Positions 1-11,400 of a stretch of DNA of 30,180 bases are shown here, piece after piece. The notes beneath the pieces are model-generated. The model searched no databases. It was not told where the DNA came from and saw only the letters and a program-made list of their open reading frames with translations. This DNA comes from Plakobranchus ocellatus. Taxonomy: Eukaryota > Mollusca > Gastropoda > Plakobranchidae. The DNA lies in contig BLXT01006838.1 of assembly GCA_019648995.1 (NCBI GenBank), forward strand, positions 533,128 through 563,307, given 5' to 3'. The translations under genes and the position numbers were made by a program. Each line of letters begins with the position of its first letter. Positions within the stretch are counted from its first letter, which is position 1.

Positions 1-124
1 TTTTTTTTATGTTTAATCAGCGTCAGTTCCCCTCATATTCAGGTTTGTTCCGCATTTTTATATAATACTCCGCATTTTTGCCCTTGATGTTCCTCAAAAA
101 ATTTTTCAAGGGTAGGCATGTCTG
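1..124. repeat. Dispersed repeat, copy A (left end cut by window)
   Basis: The segment from the window start to GGCATGTCTG at 115-124 closely matches 10753-10870 in the same orientation. Shared blocks include GTTTAATCAG, CAGGTTTGTTCCG, TTTTGCCCTTGATGTT and TTTTCAAGGGTAGGCATG. The two copies diverge at exactly the same point, after GGCATGTCTG, as expected for a defined element end. It is probably a decayed mobile element. Confidence 0.8.
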
Positions 125-371
125 CTCCAAGATCTTTTTCTTTAAATTATTTAAGCTTTCCATAAAAATGAAAGTGAAAGTGAATTAAGTTTTTAAGAAA
201 AATGGGATACTCATCATAAAAATTACAAGTGCCTATGCTTTGTCAGTTGATGGGACCTGTTATCTCAAGAACACTTATCAATTGCCAAAGCTTTCTACCA
301 CTATATGAACAAAATGCTGAGTCTGAATGTTATCAAAATGTTTTAAAATATCTTCATATTAAATCTTTCAG

Positions 372-434
372 ACAAGGATCGAACAGAGCCAGGAAAAAGC
401 CAAGAAAGGAACAAAGCTTGAGAAGGAGCAAGAG
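372..434 (+). CDS. CAPRIN1: Caprin exon a: helical region, start of partial CDS
   Basis: This exon encodes residues 1-21 of the visible part, ending KKGTKLEKEQE, which continues smoothly into the next exon. The acceptor is the AG at 370-371 after a T-rich tract, and the donor is GTATAC at 435. Both edges are phase 0. The sequence is very rich in Lys, Glu and Gln, as expected for the charged helical part of the caprin homology region. A longer open frame overlaps here in another phase but does not match the family. Confidence 0.8.
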
Positions 435-3400
435 GTATACACCTTGGGTTTGAATGGATATTTTTTTTACTGACTTTAACAACAAAACACAAGTTTTTCA
501 CAAAGGACATAAACTTTAGGGCAAATGCGGCTTTTGGAGAGGGGGGTTCAGAGATGAATTTGGGTCACCAGGTCAAATTTGGCTGCTGGTAGTTGTGTAA
601 AGTTTGTCCAATTTGTAATCATCTGAGGAATGTCATTAGGCCTAACTTCAGCTAAAAATGTCTTTTATTGTAAATTCAAAATTGCTACCTCCAAGAAAGT
701 TTGCCAATTTTCAAAAAAATGTATCAAAATTTGCCATTTATGCAATATATATAGGCCTGATACCCCTTGAAAAACATAGGCATATTATATACCAATGGAA
801 AGTTCAAAATCTCAGCCTCCCTATCAGTGCCACCAGAAGTACCATATATTGATATTTAAATTTAGATAAATTTTTTTCAAGAAGCGAGCTCCATTCATAT
901 CCATTACCATATATGGAGCGCCTGTCCTAGTTTCCGCGGTTTTTACTACAACAGCGTCGATTTTGAATATGGAGACTTCTGGTTTATTGGTTTATGAATA
1001 ACCGTCAGCCCTGTGAGCTGTTACTGCCCAATGAAATCGAGGCGAAGATTTGACGTCACAGAGTGACACAGAGATCACCTGTTCTTATGCTAATTTTTTA
1101 AAATATTGCTTTGTTGATTTTTGAGTGAAGTTTTCAGCCATTTAGTGCGTGAGTAACCGCCAGCATGAAATGGACATGAGAAAATGGCCGAAAAGAGAAG
1201 GGTGCAACAGGAAGAACTTGAGAGAGCTGAAGGAGGCCCATGATATGGAGCTGGCATCGCTTAATTGGTCAGAAAACCAAAATTTTTTGCTCAGACTTTA
1301 TCGGCCATTTTCTCAAAATGAGTTTTTTTCGGACAAGTGTTCTTATAACTTTGGTGTTTTTCATAAGATTTGCCAACTTGCCATCAAGTTTTAGAGCTGT
1401 AATATCTTGCTTTTCAAGTAAGTTTTTTGGAGTCGCGTCAATAAATTTTACAAAATAAATTTTTATGTATCTATAAATTAGATGCTATTTATAGGCAATA
1501 TATTTTTTCAAAATTTCATGAAAATTTCCCATTTCTGTCTAACTACAAAAGCTTGCATGAAAACCTTCAAATTTAGCATAAGAACATATTCCCTTTTAGA
1601 AAAAGTTGATATCTTATATACATTTAGTTCCAAAGTTATAAGACTTTGAAAATTATGTTTATATCCAAGATGGCTGGCATTTTTTTCTATTGCCATGCCA
1701 ACGGTAATTGAAAAAAAAAGGTCATTTTGGTTGTTGATATCACATTTTGGGGGTCATAAATAACAAATAATCCATTTAGAAAGGTATCATTTAACAAAGA
1801 AAGAAAATTATCCCTGAGTGCCGCCCGTGCCCTTAAAGATCTTGTGCTTAATTGAAAAAAATAGAGAAGTGCAAATAGTTTACAAATACCATAGATTGGC
1901 ATTGTGTTAAGAAAAAAAAATGAATGCAATAATTACATGTGTCTCTGTTAAAACAACCCATCAGTCGGATTTTGAGGAATTTGAAATAAGAGTTGTCCTA
2001 AGAACTTGACATACTGAACTCACCTTTTTTGGAATGTTTCTATCTTTTGTAGTTCCAGGCTGCTCTTGCAAGACAAGGTGCTGGAACTAAGTTCTAAGAA
2101 AAGATGCATTAACAAACAATTCATTAACAACATGTCATATCTTTAAATCTACATGTGTCGCGACCAGTCTTAATTCGTTGGATGTTGCATATGTTTGAGG
2201 AATAAGAAATGTTATAGGCCTTTTTCTTCTTTGACATTTATTTTTCACAAATTTAAAAATTCCATACTCACCTCATAATTGCTTAGGACTACCAAGTAAC
2301 TACATGTGAAAAACTCATAGAAAGATGTTTCGAGCTGTTTCATTGGTTAAAAATTGCGAGTGACTCATTTGGATTGATCTGGAGGTTTGTTTGGTCGGTT
2401 TTTGTGGGTAGCCAACAAGGTGATCAACGGCTTTTAGGCCCACCTGTCTGGCCTATGTTCCCTTATTTTGAGCTGGTAGATTGATTATTTAAAGCAAAAT
2501 AATGATTTTCTAGCAAGCTGTTGCCCATTTATACTGATAAATTAAACACATGAAGGTCTGGCGGTGGACTTGTTGATCTAGATCCTGAAAATGAAAGCTC
2601 ATCCTAAGGCAAGCCTGAATCTTATTCTGTAGTGAGATCGGCATATGACATAAAATGGTCATTTTATGACCCCATAAAACACATCATCTGTCACAGACTC
2701 TTACAATTCAAGAGCACTTGCATTGTTTAAATTATATGCTAACTCATCTTTCATCTGTATCCATATTCTCCAAGCTGTCAGCAATTGCATTTAAAAAATT
2801 GAGTTAGTATAAAAACAGGTACAACACATATGATTACTTTTTCCAAATTGCTTTATAAATTTGGACAAAAAGTGCAAGAATGTGAACAAATATTCTTGAG
2901 CACTTCAGTCAGTTAACAGTGTAGGGAAGATAACTTAAGAATAAATTATATTTAGCCCATGATATTTTTTTTTCTTCATTTTTTCACTTCAGTCAGTTAA
3001 CAGTGTGGGAAGATAACTTAATAATAAATTATATTTAGCCCATGATATATATATTTTTTTAATTGGTGCATATTGTCCTGTTTTTTCATCAGGTGTCCTT
3101 GCATCAGTATGAGCAAGTTACACACGACCTGGAGTTTGCCCGAGAACTGCATAAGCAGTTCCAACAAATTTATTCAGAGGTATGAACTCTTATACATGGA
3201 ATGTCACATAAGATATTGTAATATGTATGTAAGTGTCACCACAAAATGAGATGTCATACAGAAAAATTGGCTATGGAAAAATAAGTTTTATGCATCTTTA
3301 GAAGCTTTAACCATATATCTTAAATAGTATCAAATATCCATAACTACTGTTGGATGAAGTAATACCTGTGATGTACAAAACTTGGTTTCAATCACTTCGT

Positions 3401-5375
3401 GGCCCAAAACTGATTGAACTTGTCCTAAAATCGGAAGGAAATTTTCTATCATGGGTTCAATCACATCAGCATGGCAAAAGAAGGAAAAGTATTATTGAAG
3501 TGAAGTTCCCATAAATGTCTTACATATTCTTAAGATGCCTGCATGCAACTGGGATAGGCTGTCAAATTAAAAAAAAAAAAATTTCTTGTAAGAGAGTACT
3601 TTTTGGGGAAAATTAATTGAACTAAAATAAGTTTACTATGACAAAAGTTGGAAAGTTTTTTTTTTTATTTAAAAAATGTGATCACTTTGTTTCAGCACAT
3701 TTTTTTGTCAGCATGACTCTTAAGTACAAAAGTTCATGACAGAATACATCAACATTGTAAGAATATTCTCAAAAGCAATATCATCGATTTACAGAGCAAA
3801 ACCAAAAAAAAAAAAAAATTAATTGAAATTTTGATCTAGGGGTATAAGACTGATTTTTCACACTCAAATGGCCATGATTTCTCAGGTTTTTTGAATAAAG
3901 AAATAACTCTACAAGTCACAGTGTATTGTCTTGAGGTGCTTCATGCCAATTTTAGCTTTGTAGCATTCATACTTTTTGCACAATAGTATTTTAAAGGTTA
4001 TTTAAGAAAAATCCATTCTGAGCTTCTCCCAAGGCCTCCTCTCAAGCATTGTCAGATATTTTACTCACCTATTCTAGCACATCCCAACCTCTTTATAATT
4101 TTCCTAAAGCCCATGCAAAAAATGCAAGGCCATTCCATGGACAAATGTTATTTGTATTTTTATACTAATAGTAATATTGAGCATATATCTTGAGGGCTTA
4201 AAATCTTATGTTTTTCTCCCCTTTATTTTTTCAAGGCATTTTTTTTCTCTACAAGTTGTATGGCTATGTTATTGAGCTAACACTTTTTTTTCCTATTCAG
4301 CATGAGAAGATGGCCAAGAAGCAGGCAAAGCGAGAGAAGATAGAGCGGCAAGCACAGGAGATCAAGCGTGTCGGTGAGATTCTTCAATTGCAGTCACTTC
4401 TAGACTTGCTGGGAGGAGACAAAGTCCGTGAGGACTTCAAGACGGGCAAGCACGGTGCTGTGGTAAGTATGCAAATGGCATCATCTTTTTTAAAAATTGC
4501 GCACGGACTATATGTTTGCAATAGAATAATTTTTCTTTGCATTCAGCACTGGGAAAAAAACTGATAAAAATTTTTAGTTTTTATGTTTATTTGTCCTTGA
4601 AGAATATAAGTATCAATTAGGTCCATGTAATTATGTAATTATTTTATGTAATTTGCTTGTTTTTAAAAATTTGGAAGTAATTTTTATCTATTTCATGTAG
4701 GTTCTAACTGAGGATAATTTAAACCAACTAGATGAGCTTTACCAAGCAATATCCCCTTCACGGGAAGAAAGTGGCTACTCCCAGCGTTTGATCACAGCAG
4801 CGGAACATCTTGTGGCTATTCTGGATGGTAAAGACCGGCAGGTTGTGGGCACAACGTATAAGGAGATTAAGGAGCTTATCACTTCGATCAGTGAATGTGG
4901 CTATTTTGAGAAAATGGCCTCTGGAGATGAAGTTGAAGAAGGTAATTAGCCATGATGCCCAACTTAGTGTAAGATTCCCTGGACAGTTTTAAAGTATGGC
5001 CTAAACTGTACATGATTGAATCTATTAGGTCTAAAATAAAAATATGACATGATTTATTAGTTCCACAGCCCAACCCATGGCAAGTTTTAATTTCCTTTGC
5101 AAATAAAATTTTTTGTGCAGGAAATTGAAGCTGAAAAAAAAGTGCCAGAAGAATTTTGTAGCACATGCCATTCATGCCAATTTGAAAGAGAAAATCAACT
5201 CTTACACAACTTGAAAGCTGAAAGGAAAATCTCTTTAAGATTTTGAGTTATCTTGTGTAAGCAGTCTTCTTCGTTATTGAATTCTGGATCTATATCCTCA
5301 TTTTCATGATGTATTTTAGTATTGTGTGTTTTGTGAGTAGAGACTCAAAGGACTAACATTTTGTTGGATTTGTGG

Positions 5376-5406
<31 letters not shown>

Positions 5407-8400
5407 GATACTCGTATAAAAATGATTTTTTCTGGTCTTGTAAGCAGCATCTTTTCCATTGATACAATAAAACCTTTGGTTAGAATTGTCATTAATATTT
5501 GTATCTTATGTATCTTGCAAAGGAGAACCTGAAGCTCCCCAAGAGGACGAGGCTGATGAAGATGCTACTGCAGCGGTACCAGGGGCTGCAACATCTGAGG
5601 CAGACCAGGATGAAGATGTTGAAGACGATGATGAGCAGCAGCCAACAACAAATGAGCAACAACCCATTGACTTGACAGTAAACGCAACAGAGGTCACACA
5701 ATCTCAACAGGAAATTCCATCACAGGTAAGAGCCTCTGAAACTGTGTTCATGGTTATTAACATATGCCGGAGGACCCTGATAAAAAAATTAAATTTAACC
5801 CGCCAACCTACAGAAATGTAATTCTTCTGTTGATCATTGTTACTCTTCTCCTCTCCCCCACTTCCCCCCAGAGTTTTCCCCCTGAGTTGTGCCTTTAAAT
5901 TTTTATGTTAGATAAATTCTTAAGGCCATGGGTCATAGTTTTAAAAATATTTTGGTTAATATTTCATGTTGATTTGTATGCTACAGGGTAGAGACTACAT
6001 TTTGAATGAAAGATATACTTTTATTTACAAGAAGTAAATTTATCAAGGAGTGCAGGAACAAACATACGCTGAGCCTAAATCTAGGGCATTGTTGTCTGAG
6101 CGCACAGGAAACTTGAGTTCTTTTTCCCAGTCTATTGAATAATTTGTTAAGACATTGCTTTTTTCATTCCCTTTTTTTTTTTTATTGGCTTTTATCTGTG
6201 AATATCCTACCTTCAAATCTTTTGTTTCTCCCCTCTCTGTTGCAAGCATCCAAACACTTTGGAACAGGATGCTTTCTTTGGGCCCAGCAGCACAGCTTAC
6301 CAGGTCGAGTCTGAGCCCCAGTTTGCCCAACAGAGCCACACTGCCCCACCTGCTTCATCTTCATCGCAGCAGGTCTCAGATTTTCAGTCCTTCACCAACA
6401 ACAGGCCTTTCCAGTTCATCCAGACTTCGTACATAATGCAAGACGTTGGAGGTAAGTTGAGTCTTGTGGCCAATTAGAGATGAAAAGACACAGGTAAATA
6501 CAGTTTGTGGTAATCCTGAAGACCAGACCAAAACTTCTCACATCAGCCAAGGATGGAGATTTTGCTGATATTTTTGTAGCTGAGGTAATTGACACTGTAT
6601 TGCCTGCAGAGCAAAATAACTGGCTGAATGAATTTTGTCTGTTAAATTTCAGGTTTTTCTTAAGATTATGCCACTTCCTTTGTAGTTTTAGTGAGGACTT
6701 CAAGATAAAATAATAGAGACTTATATATACAAATAAATGCAGATGCAGTATTAGATTATGAGGTAAAACCTCCTGGTTATCTGTGAAGTTAGCCTTTTTT
6801 ACTTTTTGTCTTTTTGTTTTCTTTAAAAAAAAACCTTTTTTTTTTATCCTGCTGTTTTAGCTGACCCTGCTGTGATTGCCGCTCAGCCTTCCGGGGCCTC
6901 AGGTCTGCAGTTCATGTCTCAGAGCTTTGAGTCTAGTGCTGGACAACAGCAACCACCGCAGCAGCAGCAGCAGCAACAGCCTGATCTGACTCACTCTGGA
7001 CAGCAGTCTGTCCAACAGCCTGTGCAGCAGCAACAACAGCAGCCTCCACAGTCTCAAGACTTTGGTTCTCAGTCATTCGGCCAACCTGGCCTGCATCAGG
7101 TCAGACATTTTTAATATGTGGTGTATGTTACAACTATGGATTCAGATTTCATTTTGCCTTTAGCAGTAGTCTCACTTATCACTCTGACTTGTTTTTTTTT
7201 TGTAATTTTCAATGTTAATTAAAAAAAAAACCCAAACCTCCTACTTAAGCTCTCCTTTTTTTTTTTGCTTTTCCTCTGCCTTTATCTCCCTGACTCTTGA
7301 TTCTTTCTCTCCCCCCCCTTCCTATCTGAGATTGCCGCTGGATGGTGGACTGGGTGGACTGGGTATTCCAGCATCCAACCCCCACTTCCTATATATTTCT
7401 CCATGTCTGTGTATGTATCTTACTGCTGATCACATTTTTTCAGTGTTCTGTTAGAATTCTTAATCTGGTTTTCTTATTCTATCCCTCCTATTGAAAAGTG
7501 TTTATTCCCAAATTCATTATCTGCTTATAGGGGAAAAATAAATATTTCATATTCACAACTTTTTAAGACAAGTCTCCAATGGTTTTCTATAATGAGGTAT
7601 TTGGGATTTAACTGTGTAAATGTTTCTTTTGTTTGTTAAGCTTTGATGGTCCTGGGTTAATAATTTGAAAGTAGCTTATTGTCAGATACTGAGTTTTGGA
7701 AAAATGCTCTTCACTTTTATTTTTTTTTCTCCCTTTGTCTGTAACTTTATCAGTCACTCTTTCTTTAAAAGAGATGTGTTTTTGTTTGTCATTAAAAGAC
7801 ATTGATTGTTGCTGTTTATAATTGTGCATTATTGGCCCATTGAGATTACCATAAAGGTCAGTTAGCTGAGCCAAATTTCACTTCTGCTTCATTGAACAGC
7901 ATATTTGTTTCTTATATAAAATCATTTTTTTTTACTTGAAGTTGTATATGCGTTACATCAGTTGAAGAAAAACAAATCCTCAACATCCTTAGAACTGGTA
8001 GGCATTATTTTATGCTAGTCTTTTTCAAAGGCTAAATATGGGCTTGTGCTTCAAAATTTCTTAACCTCAGTCCAATTCATAAATGCAAATAGATACACAG
8101 TATAGGGAAGTAAAAAAGTCAACATGTATATCTGGCATGTTGTGAAGGGTTTTCTAAGGTTGCCATACACATATCCGGGAATCTGACATTTTACTGCATT
8201 GTATGTCGTTTTTTCCCTTATTTCATAACTTTTCAAAAGGTAAAAGATGTTTAAGTTGAAAAAAAATTTTTGAAATGCAGCCATTAAATTTGAAGTGTCT
8301 GCAAAAGCTATTGATGTCAATCTTGATTTAAAGTTTTTAATGCTGTTATCATTAAGTGGAAATTTATATTGGCTGCCTTGAAGGTCTGATGCTACCAGTC

Positions 8401-11400
8401 CTTCACTCAGATGCTTATATCATTCCACTTGCTATTTTGAAATGGGTAATTCACAAGAGTAGTCAACACAAAGAATCAAGTTGCATTTTATTCCAAGTGC
8501 AAATAATACATATAACTTTATGTAATTTCAGCAGATGATTATGTCTGCCAACCTGCTTAGACTTTTTTTCCTGGTCCAAGGCATCGTAGTTTTTAGGAAA
8601 GGGATGCATAGTCATGTTCTTATTGGAATACAGGGCAGATGATATTTCTCTCCTCACAATAAGATCCTTTTCAAAGCAGTTTTAAGTTTTAGATCTTCAC
8701 AAGAAAAGTTGATCTGTCCTGTACCTTTTTCTGATCTTCATTTAAAAAAAATTACTTTCTCATTAATGGCCCCAAATGCAATGTAATGTGTAGAGTACTG
8801 CCTGCTCAAATGGTGAGTGTGAGATAGCACATTGTCAGTCTTAAGTTTTTTGAAAAAAGCTCTTAACTTGGCTTCATCTTTCTCTCTTTATTGTGTTTAA
8901 ATATCAGTTGCTTACTGAAGTCAAAACCAGCCACATTAGAATCATTGTATTTTGTCTCTCTATTCTTGGTCTCAAGCTCCAATCATGCAAGTTTGGAAAT
9001 TATGGGCAGAGATGATCGTGTTGAAGATTATTATTTGAGATAGGTATTGCTCAAACTAAGTTTTCAACTATGGTTTGTTATAATTATGTTGGTGTGATAA
9101 CAAAATTTTTCAGCTGAGTGTGTCTATGATTGTTGTTTGGTTTTGGCCAAATCAAATATATAATCTGCAGATAATCTGCAGATTGATTTTATTGGGATGC
9201 TAAACAAAATATATTTCACTTTTAAGTGTTGTACTTCGCAACACTCATACTGCTCTTTTTTTCAGTCAGTCTCTCCTAATCAAGTCTTCAAACCTTTATA
9301 AAAGTGATGAAAATGTAATGAATTTGTTGTGTAACTTATTGTAAGGAAAAGATTTGAATACCATGAATAGGTAAACATATGACTTGTTTGCCACCAGCAG
9401 ACGGACAGCCGGTACCAGCCTGGACCAGCTGGTCTCCCTGTTGAGGAAGTGGCTCCTAGTTCACTTGCTGCCCGAGCCAGCACCACCGCTGCGGCCAGCA
9501 TGATAGGAGAGAGTGCAGTGTTGGGGACGCACTCGCCATATGAAATACCCCCTTCCATTCCCATGCCACCTTCACAATTACAGGTAGGGCATGGGAATAC
9601 CTGCATCCTCTAATGAAATGGCCAAGGGACTCCTTTCTTTTATTAATGCATCTTTTCTTCCATATTGTCTGCAATGTAATGTACTAGCAGGCCTCTAATT
9701 GCATGTGAAATTTAAGATAGGTCATATTCATATGTTATTTCTGATATTGCTAATGAATAAAAGTGTTAATGAATACACTAATTTTGTGGATGGCCATTTC
9801 ATTATTTATTTTTTTATAGATTGAAGGTCGAAAAAAAAATATCTTTTAAATGCCAGGTGAGACCTCTCTCTTGGACATATTTCAACACATTCAAAAAAGT
9901 CATGTTGTTTCATTATACAGAACAGAACTTTTGAAGCTTTGAAATTATGTGCAAAGTGTCTCCACAAATGAAATGTTTTGGCTAAGCTTTCAAACTGATG
10001 GTGCTATGTTTGTTTTGGAAGTATAAGAGAGTGGCATTGTTTTTGAAACGGAAGGTAAGCAGAACTGCAAAACATTAGTCTGTGGTGGCATGTACACAGT
10101 TTGAAGCCCAGTCCAATCGAGTCTGATATGTGTGCCACATTAAAGATTTATTTTATTTCTATAAAAACTGCATAGTGATTTGATTTTGAATCTCTTCAAA
10201 GACACAACGAGGTTTACACTTTTTTTTTTTAGAGAGCGTTTTCTACATGAATAAAAATAGTTTTTCTTTAAACTTATTTGACACGTTAGGTCTTGTCTCA
10301 AGGCATAATCTATATTCTGCATATAAGCTTTTTTTTCATTTCATGGATATTGCTCAAATAATTTTGAGCATTTTCAGAAATCAAATGATTATATTTGCAA
10401 AAAAAAAAAAATTTCATTTCATGATTTGAAGATGAGGTCTGATAAACCATTAGGCTCAATTTTCCTTTGCACAGTCTTTTATTTCCCAATACTGCCTGTT
10501 TTGCTGCTCGAGAATGTTCCAGTGGATTGAGAATGTTTTGAGTTTTTAAAGAAAAATTTTCTTTTCATAATGTCGTTAAGCTAAGACTGATTTGCTCAAT
10601 ATTAAGGTAAACACTTGGAATGCATGCACGGAGGCTATGTCAACTACTTTGGTATAATATTTGCGCTGTTTTAGAAAAGAACAGATATCCTCTACACTGT
10701 CCTGGTTCTAAAGGTACTCTATGATTAATTGGAACTGGGTTAAATTGAGTGCTTTATTTTTTTGTTTAATCAGTTCCCTCATAATCAGGTTTGTTCCGGA
10801 TTTTTATCTAATGTTCTGTACTTTTGCCCTTGATGTTTCTCAAAAACGTTTTCAAGGGTAGGCATGTCTGAACATTAGTATAATGATTTACATGCACCAA
10901 ATCCCTTACTAGAACCTCAGCATTAGTGGCACTGGTTAACACATTCATATCTGGAAATCTGAAAGGACCTTCTGTCCTGGTTGCAAACTTGCCATCAGTG
11001 CCTAATCCAACAGAAGGCACAGAGCCTGAATGGTAAACAAACTAAATTATGTACCCAAAGCAGTGGCTATGTAGCCTTGTATGTTTTAGGAGAGCCTTAA
11101 GTGATTCACCTCATTTTACACTGTAAAAATCCTACTTCCCTTTTCATTGAGAACCTTTATCTCTTATTCTTGACCAGGATCAAAACCAAATGGACCAATC
11201 ACAGCAGCAGCGGCAGCAACAGGAGAAGAAATTCCAAATGAATGCTAGCGCACCGGTATTCCAATCTATGTATACTCAGGTAAGATAAAGACCCGATTGG
11301 TTTATGTCTAGGCAAGACTTTAAAATACTTACCAAAACAAAGACTGCACTTAAAAATGTTTGTGAGAGAGACTATTACTCAAAATTGGTGTTTTTCTTTC

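Larger units (their letters stand above)
435..3092 (+). other. Intron, 2.66 kb, with a promoter-like patch
   Basis: AT-rich intron. From about 880 to 1320 the base composition is more balanced, and this stretch holds CArG, CCAAT and CRE matches and a 15-bp inverted repeat, described separately. An 84-bp direct duplication lies close to its 3' end. The rest shows poly-A and poly-T runs and no coding signal that I can support. Confidence 0.75.
7100..9400 (+). other. Intron, 2.3 kb, with a possible cassette exon
   Basis: AT-rich intron. At 7250-7330 there is a long and strong pyrimidine tract ending CTATCTGAG, followed by a GC-richer stretch treated separately as a possible cassette exon. A 23-bp perfect palindrome lies at 9162-9184, with the palindrome TTTGGCCAAA about 10 bp before it. 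Nothing else is supported. Confidence 0.75.
9584..11177 (+). other. Intron, 1.6 kb, with dispersed repeat copy B
   Basis: AT-rich intron. It holds the dispersed repeat at 10753-10870 and, immediately after it, an open stretch on the minus strand with splice-like borders (10910-11025). It ends TTCTTGACCAG. The remainder has no recognisable content. Confidence 0.75.

Noticed and set aside
229..453. 74-codon open frame overlapping the first caprin exon
   Set aside because: It is in another phase from the exon at 372-434, whose translation joins to the caprin homology region; this frame gives no family match.
1149..1394. Coding exon starting at the ATG near 1184 (MAEKRRVQQEELERAEGGP)
   Set aside because: It stops after 19 codons, has no donor before the stop, and does not join caprin in phase.
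10880..11031. Plus-strand open frame opposite the antisense exon candidate
   Set aside because: It is open for about 50 codons but lacks an acceptor and ends at a stop; it is kept only as a reason for caution about the antisense call.
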